A DNA stretch of 35,962 nucleotides from the NCBI GenBank assembly GCA_021801385.1, contig JAJYYC010000005.1:1-35962 (forward strand), written 5' to 3'. Position 1 is the stretch's first letter. Each line of letters starts with the position of its first letter. The notes beneath the pieces are model-generated. The model had not been told where the DNA came from. It saw only the letters and a list, made by a program, of their open reading frames with translations, and made no database searches. This document shows positions 1 to 8,474 of this stretch, one piece after another. The DNA is from Microcaldota archaeon (GTDB lineage: Archaea; Micrarchaeota; Micrarchaeia; Micrarchaeales; Micrarchaeaceae). The translations under genes were made by a program, and so were the position numbers.

Positions 1-372
1 CTCCTTTGGTATGTTTCCGCCCTCCTCAAAACCTCGCCAGTATAAGAAGAACATGTCAAGAGGCATGCCGCGTGCGAGGAAGACCCCATGCTGCCTGAAA
101 TTAGGGACAAAAAGATCGCCATCGCGCATCGCTAGCGCGCTCCCTATCTGGGTCGCCTCTTCGCCTACGAGCGGCGCATAGGTTACCGCACGGCCCTGCC
201 GCTGAAGGCTTAGCATCTTCTCGTCAAGAGCCCTGGCATAAGACATGTACTTGTACATATTAACTATGCCGGCGTCAGAGAGACCCTCCGGCATGAGGCT
301 CTGGTCAATGTTGCCGTTTTCATCCATGACCTGCAGATATTCTACAACACCATCAAAAACAGTGGCCCTCAC
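1..372 (-). CDS. pdhA: Pyruvate/2-oxoacid dehydrogenase E1 component alpha subunit (N-terminal part, runs off the window start)
   Basis: Minus-strand reading from GTG at 372: VRATVFDGVVEYLQVMDENGNIDQSLMPEGLSDAGIVNMYKYMSYARALDEKMLSLQRQGRAVTYAPLVGEEATQIGSALAMRDGDLFVPNFRQHGVFLARGMPLDMFFLYWRGFEEGGN, typical PDH E1-alpha N-terminus; not in the supplied ORF track. Confidence 0.85.
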   Translation of the reverse strand, partial: MRATVFDGVVEYLQVMDENGNIDQSLMPEGLSDAGIVNMYKYMSYARALDEKMLSLQRQGRAVTYAPLVGEEATQIGSALAMRDGDLFVPNFRQHGVFLARGMPLDMFFLYWRGFEEGGNIPKE

Positions 373-472
373 CAAATCACATCATCGTATCTCTGGTAAC
401 TAATAAATCACTTGTCCAAGGTTTCCCTGTAAAACCAGAAAAATATTTAACCGCTATTTGAGATTCTAATCA

Positions 473-1255
473 GTGGAAAAGGACCATCATCTCAATGCGG
501 CTGAGATCATCGATTCGTTAGGCGGCATGGTCACTAAGGATCAGGCGCAGGCGATCTCAGACGGCAGGTTCGGAAACCCAAAGTTCATCGCATCAACCCG
601 GCCGAACGCTAACGTAAAGGAGACAATCTCGCATCTATCGGAAATCGGCGGTGGGCAGATGCTCGCAAACATAACAGACAGAATATACAGGATATTCAAT
701 TCCGAGCGCGGTTCAGCGGTGGAAAAAAGGATCATAGTGATAGGCGAGGAAGGCAGTACGCTAGCTGTAAGAGCGTTAGGAAAGCTAGCAGAAACGATAG
801 ACGCTGTTCCATTTGAACGCGGGGACGAAGTGGAGATAAAAGGCATATCAATATCCGCAGATGGGACAGGCTCGGTGACGCCTTCAGGTTCGATAAAGAA
901 GATAAAACATACCAGCAATATTTCGATCACCGATTATTCTGTGGTCATATCATCTGTGAATGGCGTAGACATAATAGGGATGTTGACAGAAATAGGCCCT
1001 ATAAGGCACATAGAGAGACTCGGAGGCATGCGCCCGATTCCGGTTTCATCCTGTATACTAAGCGACGGAAAAATGAACGTGGCCGCATCATTTTGGGGCT
1101 CTTCCGCGCTTGCAACCACAAAAATAAAGGCCAACGGCTGGGTTAAATTGGAGTTCTGCAACATCAAAGTATCTGATGGTATTATGACTGTGAATGCGCT
1201 GGACAGCACAAGGGTGCTGGCGCACGATAGCCTAAGCAGACGTTCAAAGCCTTAG
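473..1255 (+). CDS. OB-fold protein, replication protein A-like
   Basis: 260 aa from a GTG start; internal OB-like stretch 'RIYRIFNSERGSAVEKRIIVIGEEGSTLAVRALGKLAETIDAVPFERGDEVEIKGISI' and a second OB-like stretch near the C-terminus. Confidence 0.6.
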   Translation: MEKDHHLNAAEIIDSLGGMVTKDQAQAISDGRFGNPKFIASTRPNANVKETISHLSEIGGGQMLANITDRIYRIFNSERGSAVEKRIIVIGEEGSTLAVRALGKLAETIDAVPFERGDEVEIKGISISADGTGSVTPSGSIKKIKHTSNISITDYSVVISSVNGVDIIGMLTEIGPIRHIERLGGMRPIPVSSCILSDGKMNVAASFWGSSALATTKIKANGWVKLEFCNIKVSDGIMTVNALDSTRVLAHDSLSRRSKP

Positions 1256-4002
1256 CGTTCTCCATATCTCTGCATGAACTGCTCATATTGCTTGACAACG
1301 CTGGGCGGTGCAGAGGGTTTCACCGACTTCATTATCGTTTCAACAAGAGAGATGCTGATCAGTGACTTGGAACCTGTGCTCAATGTGGTGTGCATCGCAG
1401 AGTTCTTTGCCTCTCTGCATATGTTGCTTATGTCTGCACCTGTATAGCCGTTTGACTCCAAGCCGAGCTTTACAAAATCTATCTCTTCAATAGGCGCATC
1501 AGAAAGGTAATGCTTGAATAGTTCAGACCTTTCTTTCTGGTTGGGGGGACGCACAAATACGATCTTGTCAAGACGTCCAGGCCTAAGTATAGCTGGGTCA
1601 ATCGCGTATGGCCTGTTTGTCGCGCCGACGAGCATAACACCGCTGCGTTCGTTCACACCATCAAGCTGCTGCAGAATCTCATTGGTTATCTGTATGCCGA
1701 ACCTGTCGGAAGACTTGCGCACAGGCACAAGCCCGTCTATCTCATCGATCAGTATTATCGCAGGGGCGTTCTCGGATGCGCGGTTGAAGGTTTCCCGTAT
1801 AGCAGTTATCGCGCCCTCTATGCTCTGGTTCAGCAGGTCAGAACCGCTTATCTGCAGAACAGTGAGATCGTCAAGTTCAGATGCTATCGCCTTCATGAGC
1901 ATCGTTTTTCCGTTGCCTGGTGGGCCGAACATCAGCAAACCCTTTATGCTCTTAATTCCGTACTGGTCCATAAGGTCGCGGTGGAGCAGCGGTATTTCAA
2001 CCGCATCGCGCACCGCCTTTTTCGCATCATCAAGGCCTATTATGTCTGATATCATCATTTTCTTCTTTGCCTCGATGTTTGTCTGGCCGAGCACTCGGCG
2101 TTCAAAGTCGATCCTGAACTTGTTATACTCCTCTATCATTGCGATGTTCGAAGAGGGTTTCATCTTCTTAATAGCGGCGATCAGATCCTCTTCTGTTATT
2201 TCTAGCACAGTATGGCGCTCTGCGGCTTCCCTAGCAACCTCCTGCGCCACGCTTTCGCATATCGATTTTATATCCGCACCGCTATACCGTTCTGTCGCCT
2301 TTGCGAGGTTCAGAGTGCTCAGCTTTCGAGATACGGGCAGTCTTTTCAGGTATATATCAAATATCGCCTTCCTGCCGTTCAGGTCAGGGACAGGAACGTA
2401 TATGATGCGGTCGAACCTTCCTGGCCTGAGTATAGCGGCATCTATCGTTTGAGGAACGTTTGTGGCGCCCACGATAATAACCTTCTTTGTCTTCTCTATG
2501 CCATCCATCTCAACCAACAGCTGCGATAGTATCTGCCTATGCGTCTCGTCAACATACTCATTTTTCCTGCTCCGAGCGATCGCATCTATTTCATCTATGA
2601 AGAGCACGCACGGAGCGTTCTTGCGTGCTATGCTGAATATGTTGGCTATCATGCGTTCGCTCTCGCCAGGTACCGCTGACACGATATTTGCAGCTTTTAC
2701 CACGTAGAAGTTCGCATGTATCTCATTCGCCATGGCGCGCATCAATTTTGTCTTTCCTGTTCCGGGGGGTCCAAACAGAAGCACACCCTTTACCGGGCGG
2801 ACATTGTATGCGTTGGAGACGCCGCGCTGCTCTATCGGTGATATGATCGCATCGAAGAGCTCCTTTTTGGTCGACTCATAGTTGCCTATGTTACTGAACC
2901 TATCCGCCGAGTTCTGGTCAGATAAAGACTCAAACGCATCTCCGAACTTCAGACGCGTGTCATTCTTCCGAACCTCAAGCGATTTGACGACGTCTGTGCC
3001 ATAAAATTCGAGTACGAAGATTATCGCAAGTCCGAAGAAGAAGCTCGCGAATGCAAGCACATCCGAGGCCACATTCGCTTTAGAAAGTATCGCGTAAGAT
3101 ATAGGGTATAAAACCGCGATCATGGTGGCCTCTGTGCCCTTGTATCTCGATCTGCTTGCGACTGCGAACATATCGATTCCGAATATCATGATGATCAGAA
3201 CAGCGAGAAATCCCAGATAGCTTAGCACGTTGTCGCCAAGCGGTATCGCAAGTCCTACGAACGCATAGGAAGAATAATCGGTTATGTATCTGTTGGCCAT
3301 ATTAGATCCTGCGGTGCCAGTCGCATTAGCGAACGTAATAAGGTTAGGGCGTCTATATACCGGCGTGGAATAATTAGCGATCGGCAGGCTTGCGACTGAG
3401 GTGTGCGCGGTTGTTTGGCTATATGGTATGTAGCCCATGTTTGATATGCCTGTCATTCCAGAAAGTGCGACGACTCCAAACACCACAAGAAGCGCAAGAA
3501 CGATAGACCGTTTATGACCTATCGTTATGACCGCGAACATGAATATCGGTATCTCAAGAAGATAACCTATGGGAGAGAACGGGAGCGCAATCAATATATA
3601 AAGGAACGCGATGGTACGATAGTGCATGTAGCCGTATATCAGTGAAAACGACATCACTATAATGAATAATAGCGCAATTGCAGGAACCTGGTAAGCGAGC
3701 ATTGGGAATGCGAGCAAAAACATGAGTATGAGGCCGAGGAACCCGTGACGAAGCCCCGCATAGAACACCAGAGCCGCAAGCAGCACTGTTAGGGTTATGG
3801 GATAAAATGGCAGAGCCGCGCTGAGCGCTATGAATCCTATGGTCGCGAGCATGGCGTCGGTAAAGTTGTCGTTAGAAACTATGGTGTCATATGCGTCTCT
3901 TATCCTGTATAGCGTCATAGGGGTGCTCTGGTGCTTCCTTATTACCTCGTTAGAGATGAGTGTGCGTACCTCCGGACCAGTAGTTTGCTCATTTGAAGCC
4001 AT
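1252..4002 (-). CDS. Membrane-anchored tandem AAA+ ATPase (Cdc48/VCP-like D1-D2 fused to an N-terminal polytopic membrane region)
   Basis: 916 aa; N-terminal ~300 aa contains many hydrophobic segments; two AAA modules with Walker A GPPGTGKT / GPPGNGKT, Walker B FIDEIDAIA / LIDEIDGL, and SRH GATNVPQTIDAAILRPGRFDR / GATNRPYAIDPAILRPGRLDK. Confidence 0.9.
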   Translation of the reverse strand: MASNEQTTGPEVRTLISNEVIRKHQSTPMTLYRIRDAYDTIVSNDNFTDAMLATIGFIALSAALPFYPITLTVLLAALVFYAGLRHGFLGLILMFLLAFPMLAYQVPAIALLFIIVMSFSLIYGYMHYRTIAFLYILIALPFSPIGYLLEIPIFMFAVITIGHKRSIVLALLVVFGVVALSGMTGISNMGYIPYSQTTAHTSVASLPIANYSTPVYRRPNLITFANATGTAGSNMANRYITDYSSYAFVGLAIPLGDNVLSYLGFLAVLIIMIFGIDMFAVASRSRYKGTEATMIAVLYPISYAILSKANVASDVLAFASFFFGLAIIFVLEFYGTDVVKSLEVRKNDTRLKFGDAFESLSDQNSADRFSNIGNYESTKKELFDAIISPIEQRGVSNAYNVRPVKGVLLFGPPGTGKTKLMRAMANEIHANFYVVKAANIVSAVPGESERMIANIFSIARKNAPCVLFIDEIDAIARSRKNEYVDETHRQILSQLLVEMDGIEKTKKVIIVGATNVPQTIDAAILRPGRFDRIIYVPVPDLNGRKAIFDIYLKRLPVSRKLSTLNLAKATERYSGADIKSICESVAQEVAREAAERHTVLEITEEDLIAAIKKMKPSSNIAMIEEYNKFRIDFERRVLGQTNIEAKKKMMISDIIGLDDAKKAVRDAVEIPLLHRDLMDQYGIKSIKGLLMFGPPGNGKTMLMKAIASELDDLTVLQISGSDLLNQSIEGAITAIRETFNRASENAPAIILIDEIDGLVPVRKSSDRFGIQITNEILQQLDGVNERSGVMLVGATNRPYAIDPAILRPGRLDKIVFVRPPNQKERSELFKHYLSDAPIEEIDFVKLGLESNGYTGADISNICREAKNSAMHTTLSTGSKSLISISLVETIMKSVKPSAPPSVVKQYEQFMQRYGER

Positions 4003-4074
4003 CTAACCATTTATTATTGTTTCCCTCGAAACACTTAAATAAAACATCATATAGATAATTTAGTGCTTATTAAA

Positions 4075-4169
4075 CCCGTTGTAGCTCAAGGGCAGAGCGG
4101 TCGCCTGTAGTATGTTGTACAATCATGTTGGAAAGCGACAGGTTGGGTGTTCGATTCACCCCAACGGGA
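4075..4169 (+). tRNA. tRNA-Tyr(GTA) with a ~23-nt intron at 37/38 (4111..4133)
   Basis: Acceptor CCCGTTG/CAACGGG with archaeal Tyr-type C1-G72, D arm GCTC/GAGC, anticodon stem GTCGC/GCGAC, loop CTGTAG|intron|A, T arm GGGTG TTCGATT CACCC, discriminator A. Confidence 0.9.
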
Positions 4170-4204
4170 TGGCATTTAATACAATGCCTACAAAAACATA
4201 TCAT

Positions 4205-4276
4205 GCCTTGGTAGTGTAGTGGTCAGCACGCGACCCTGTCACGGTTGTAACCCGGGTTCGAATCCCGGCCAAGGCG
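4205..4276 (+). tRNA. tRNA-Asp(GTC)
   Basis: GCCTTGG/CCAAGGC acceptor, D arm GTGT/GCAC, anticodon loop CTGTCAC, T arm CCGGG TTCGAAT CCCGG, discriminator G. Confidence 0.95.
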
Positions 4277-4300
4277 TTTTATTCTATTGCTGACAGGCCG

Positions 4301-4543
4301 GATTCTTTAGTAAAGCCTACCATAAGCCTGAAATAGCTCGTAGGTTCGATTTCAGTCAGTTTTGGCAACATTTGGAACTGGCAGCGAACAGCCTGCCGCA
4401 GGAAAAGCTAAGATCTTAAGCCCACATTACACAAGGTCTAAAGAAGCGCTTCAAAACGCCAACAGAGCCTAAATACGGCTCTATTAGCAAGGCGTTTAAA
4501 GAAGCGGAACTTCAACGATTCTTTAGAAGCGTCAAACGTTGAA
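4301..4543. repeat. Cluster of inverted and direct repeats between tRNA-Asp and an AT-rich orphan ORF
   Basis: Nested arms AAACGCC(4454-4460)/GGCGTTT(4491-4497) around AGAGCC(4464-4469)/GGCTCT(4477-4482); TTCAACG(4511-4517)/CGTTGAA(4537-4543); palindrome GAAGCGCTTC(4443-4452); direct repeats TAAAGAAGCG(4439-4448, 4497-4506) and GATTCTTTAG(4301-4310, 4517-4526). Confidence 0.6.
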
Positions 4544-4596
4544 ATAAACAACTGCCAAAGGTTATTAATTCTATTTTTACTACTATTTATGATTGA

Positions 4597-6162
4597 ATGA
4601 AAAAATTCGGAGTGGAAGCAATTCAAAAGTTATCTCAAAATTTTTTAGAAAGTATTAATTATGCTAATGATTTTCAACCTGATTATGTATTGGCTCATGC
4701 AAATCATCTATCTGAACTCACAACGTCTTTATTAGATAATTATGATTTGGATATTGACAATCTTTATCAATTAGAAATTGTATATTATGCAATAAATAAA
4801 ATCTTGAATAAAAAATCTAAAAAAACAAATAAAATTAAAAAAGCAGCAACTATGATGAAAAGTTCATATTTAAAGGTCTCAGAAAAAAGAGAAGAATTAC
4901 AAAGTTTAATTAGAACTCAAAATCCTAATTCCAAAGTAATGCAAACTCAAAATATTAATTCAGAAATTCCCACACAAAAAAGTACATATGTTTTAGAACC
5001 AGCTAAAAAAATAAGGCAAAGATATGAATCAGATTTTAGATGCATCGAAAAAACTCTTAATGAATTGAAAGGAACAACCATTAAATATCCAAAGATCGAT
5101 CCTGAAACCTTGCAGAGATATGAACATACCGGTAAAGTGTTTTCAACTACCTTTTTAGATGAAAAATATCCGATCTTGAATGGCATGTGGATTGAAAGAG
5201 ATTATAGGGCGAGGTCTAATAAAAAAATTAATAGTAATTATAATGGCACAGAGGGAGAAAACAAAGCAAAACTTGGAATAAAAAACGCAGAACTTGTCTC
5301 TGGGAAAAAACTAATAAACGGTAATGGAGCAACTAACGCAGTTGTACGTTTTTTTGTTGGTCAAGGATTAGACAATCAAGAAGACAATATTATGAAAATT
5401 TATTGTGCTATTAAAGACGATTCAATAACTAATTTTACTTCTCAAATGGCAAACTTTGCTAAAAATAATGATGTCAGCTTTGAGGGTAAATTTTATACTT
5501 TTGATAATCAGTTTAGTCACAATAAACTAGTACTTTATGCAAATTTAAATCAATTTGGTGAATTAGCCAAATTCCTTATAAATAACAAAGAATCATTTTA
5601 CAATATAGAAATGAATCATCCGCTTGGAATACAAATAGTACCTGGAGTTTCTGCAGTAATTTCTGGCGAAAACAAAATACGTATTAGTTTTGATGAATCC
5701 ATAAAAGATTCTCTTGAAGATATTTCAGACGGAAGAAAAGCGATTATGTCCATGCTTAGTAATCCAGTAACTGCCCCACACATAGCATTTTTATTAACAA
5801 ATGGTATGATAAATCCAGATGTTGAACTTGTAAATGCACCTTCAAATAAAATAAACCAAAGCACAAAAATCACAACAAAACAAAAAAACACAGACGCTCT
5901 TTGGGATCTAAAGAAAAATGGTTTGTTTTCTTCAGAAGAAGAATTTCAAATGGCACTTCAAAATTCAGGTCATTCAACAAATCCAAATACTCCAAGAACT
6001 GAAGAGAAGTTTAAAATAAGCGGAAATAAGAGGGATCTATTATTAGAGGAGATTAATTGGTTGAGATCGCAAGAAATAATTTCAGATAGTCAATTTAAAA
6101 AAATGTTAAATATTGTTATATCTAAAAAAATTAGAAATCATAAATTCACTTTGAAGAAATAG
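4597..6162 (+). CDS. AT-rich orphan protein; C-terminal half possibly HopA1-like (low confidence)
   Basis: 521 aa ORF with much more AT-rich sequence and Lys/Asn/Ile-rich protein than neighbours. Segment 'KIYCAIKDDSITNFTSQMANFAKNNDVSFEGKFYTFDNQFSHNKLVLYANLNQ...HPLGIQIVPGVSAVISGE..IRISFDES' resembles my recollection of the HopA1 family order. Confidence 0.75.
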   Translation: MKKFGVEAIQKLSQNFLESINYANDFQPDYVLAHANHLSELTTSLLDNYDLDIDNLYQLEIVYYAINKILNKKSKKTNKIKKAATMMKSSYLKVSEKREELQSLIRTQNPNSKVMQTQNINSEIPTQKSTYVLEPAKKIRQRYESDFRCIEKTLNELKGTTIKYPKIDPETLQRYEHTGKVFSTTFLDEKYPILNGMWIERDYRARSNKKINSNYNGTEGENKAKLGIKNAELVSGKKLINGNGATNAVVRFFVGQGLDNQEDNIMKIYCAIKDDSITNFTSQMANFAKNNDVSFEGKFYTFDNQFSHNKLVLYANLNQFGELAKFLINNKESFYNIEMNHPLGIQIVPGVSAVISGENKIRISFDESIKDSLEDISDGRKAIMSMLSNPVTAPHIAFLLTNGMINPDVELVNAPSNKINQSTKITTKQKNTDALWDLKKNGLFSSEEEFQMALQNSGHSTNPNTPRTEEKFKISGNKRDLLLEEINWLRSQEIISDSQFKKMLNIVISKKIRNHKFTLKK

Positions 6163-6512
6163 TATTTGTAGAAATCCTGCCACAACTGATACAACATAAT
6201 TGAGATATCGGTGAATTTTGTAGATCACATCTACGACTTTCATCTCTCTGTGTTTTCAACAAACTGCTCCTAAGGTGATAGCCGAACCTCATCTTATTAA
6301 CAGAGTTTAATGTATCTAAAATTGGTCTCTAATTTTATCCCTTATATGGAAAAATTATATTATATTCTTCAGTGCCATAAACTCATATACCATTATCATT
6401 ATTGCCAGAATATTAATAGCCCGAATATTAAAAGTGTAATTATTAGATGGTCCGATTAATCTGTTCACATCAACCGAAATGCCCTTGGGCGTTACTTCTA
6501 TAATATATTAAA

Positions 6513-7475
6513 CTAGCTTCTACTCGAAAACGCATTGAATGATTGGCCGTTGTTTAAATTACCGCTGTAATCGTTGGCGTTGCCATTCAGCGGCCACCAT
6601 CCAACAAGATTTTCCAAATCTATAGGGTCACCCCCAATTCCCTCGGCATACATAGAATTAAGCGTCTCAGGACTCAGCGTAGCATTGTAAAGTTGAACAT
6701 TTGAAACTATACCGTTGAAAGCATAAACGACTCCGCTCGGTTCTATTATCCCGCCTATCGTTAGCGGGGTTAGCGAATTGAAGGCTGTAGCATATTTTGT
6801 TGCTGTAGTAAAAACTTCACCATTTTCATATACTGTCCCAACCCCTGTGCTTTGGTTGTATACTGCTGCTACAAAGGTCAACCTATCCTGTACAAACGCA
6901 TTGCTGGTGTCTGGCCAGTGGTCATACGAACCGTTAACCCATAATGGTCCGCACTCACCATTATTGTTTCCATAACCCCATAAGGCAAAACCATCCCCCG
7001 GGCTAGGGTTTGAACCAAATAGACCCTGGCAATTTCCTGCGGAAGCGCCATACCAATCCACCCATGCGGTGATTGTAAAACCATTCCCTGTACCTAATTC
7101 AGGTATTGGCGCTACGCCAACGTAGCTCGGATATGTTATATCCCCCTGGCCTTTCCCGTTTCCACTTCTCTTCACACCACCATATGAATAGCTACTGCCA
7201 AAATCCATCAGGAACTCCGGTTCAAGGTTTTTGCATATCCCTTCAAGGTTTATCCCAAGCAGTGAATATGGCCCGTTAATTCTGTATACCATACATTGCC
7301 CTGGAAGAGCCTTTTCAGTGAAGTTGAAAAGGTTAAGTTCGAACATCATTGCAATAACTATGGCTATTAGTAAAATCGCCCAACTGTATGTTATTAGGTA
7401 TTCCATTGCGCTCTGTGAACTATCATGTTTTGTGACTTTATGATTCCGAAAGCGTCGACGCATTTTGCTTGCCAC
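6513..7475 (-). CDS. Class III signal peptide (type IV pilin-like) protein with LamG/ConA-like ectodomain
   Basis: N-term 'SSQSAMEYLITYSWAILLIAIVIAMMFEL' is an archaeal pilin-like signal/TM; ectodomain 'GNGFTITAWVDWYG...TFVAAVYNQSTGVGTVYENGEVF...LTIGGIIEPSGVVYAFNGIVSNVQLYNATLSPETLNSMYAEG...LVGWWPLNGNANDYSGNLNNG' is LamG-like. Confidence 0.8.
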   Translation of the reverse strand: MASKMRRRFRNHKVTKHDSSQSAMEYLITYSWAILLIAIVIAMMFELNLFNFTEKALPGQCMVYRINGPYSLLGINLEGICKNLEPEFLMDFGSSYSYGGVKRSGNGKGQGDITYPSYVGVAPIPELGTGNGFTITAWVDWYGASAGNCQGLFGSNPSPGDGFALWGYGNNNGECGPLWVNGSYDHWPDTSNAFVQDRLTFVAAVYNQSTGVGTVYENGEVFTTATKYATAFNSLTPLTIGGIIEPSGVVYAFNGIVSNVQLYNATLSPETLNSMYAEGIGGDPIDLENLVGWWPLNGNANDYSGNLNNGQSFNAFSSRS

Positions 7476-7515
7476 ATTTAATTATAGAAATAATCATCTA
7501 TAAATCTATATCATT

Positions 7516-8466
7516 GTGCCATTCATGTTAAAAAGCGTTATAAATCAAAGCGTTCAAATCAATCAGATGAAAAGAGATCCGCTAATCGTGCGATTCTGCG
7601 AGGAGGAAGCGATTCACCGTGAGGTCTATAAGAGGCTCGCAGATCGAGAGTCCGACCCATGGCATAAAGAGATACTTCTTCGACTTCACAAAATAGAGTC
7701 TGAGCACGTCTCTATCTACTCCAGAGTTTCAGGCATTAAAAACATAGAAGTGAATTGGCTAATCGTACGGATTATAGTCATGCTAAAGTCGATTATCGGC
7801 ACAGAGCTTGTGATAAAGATAATGGAGAACAGGGAATCACGAATGGAATCTGAGATAGAAGAACATATGGATCTATATGGGAAGGAGGTCAAAGCGGCGA
7901 TAAAGAGCGAACACGAAGAGGAGATGATAAAGGCAAAGGTGCTTTCGTTCAGTCCGATATTAAGCAACATACGCGATGTTGTATTCGGCATGAACGATGG
8001 GCTAGTGGAAATCGTTGCAGCAGTGTCTGGAATTGGCGCCGCGCTACAGACTCCGATACTAGTTATCGTAGCAGGAATGATCGTCGCGATATCCGGAACA
8101 CTCTCTATGGCCGGAGGCGCATACCTTTCTACAGATTACCAGAACACGATTGAAAAATCAAGAGACAAAAACTACAAGTACATGTCCCCTATAAAATCCG
8201 CGGCATATGTCGGTATATCATACATTATCGGCGCCATGTTTCCGCTCATGCCGTTCATTTTCGGTATAGGTGGCTATCATGGGATTGCGATATCGATTAT
8301 GCTCACCGCGCTGGTGCTTGTTTTTTCATCTGCTCTGATATCCATAATAGGCAACAAGCCTGTCATAAAACGTATTGTCACGACGTTGCTGATAACATTC
8401 GGGATTGCCGCAATAACCATCCTTCTCGGATACTACGCCCGGATTCATTTCCACATAGCGATATAG
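7516..8466 (+). CDS. Ferritin-like (rubrerythrin-type) domain fused to VIT1/CCC1 metal transporter
   Basis: N-term 'FCEEEAIHREVYKRLADRESDPWHKEILLRLHKIESEHVSIYSRV'; C-term 'RDVVFGMNDGLVEIVAAVSGIGAAL...' plus TM helices typical of VIT1. Confidence 0.85.
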   Translation: MPFMLKSVINQSVQINQMKRDPLIVRFCEEEAIHREVYKRLADRESDPWHKEILLRLHKIESEHVSIYSRVSGIKNIEVNWLIVRIIVMLKSIIGTELVIKIMENRESRMESEIEEHMDLYGKEVKAAIKSEHEEEMIKAKVLSFSPILSNIRDVVFGMNDGLVEIVAAVSGIGAALQTPILVIVAGMIVAISGTLSMAGGAYLSTDYQNTIEKSRDKNYKYMSPIKSAAYVGISYIIGAMFPLMPFIFGIGGYHGIAISIMLTALVLVFSSALISIIGNKPVIKRIVTTLLITFGIAAITILLGYYARIHFHIAI

Positions 8467-8474
8467 CTGGTTGA

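Noticed and set aside
1514-2452. Long plus-strand ORF (312 aa) antisense to the AAA ATPase
   Set aside because: Low-complexity Ser/Ile-rich translation typical of an antisense frame; the minus-strand gene has clear AAA motifs.
6220-6234. GTAGAT-CAC-ATCTAC hairpin after the orphan ORF
   Set aside because: A single short stem in AT-rich DNA; insufficient evidence for a defined terminator or RNA.
6481-6490. GCCCTTGGGC palindrome downstream of the pilin-like gene as a terminator
   Set aside because: Only 4-bp arms and no convincing following T-tract on the relevant strand.
4253-6512. Duplicated tRNA-Asp 3' end as an att site
   Set aside because: Scanned downstream to the pilin gene and found no copy of GGTTCGAATCCCGGCCAAGGC; no integrase either.
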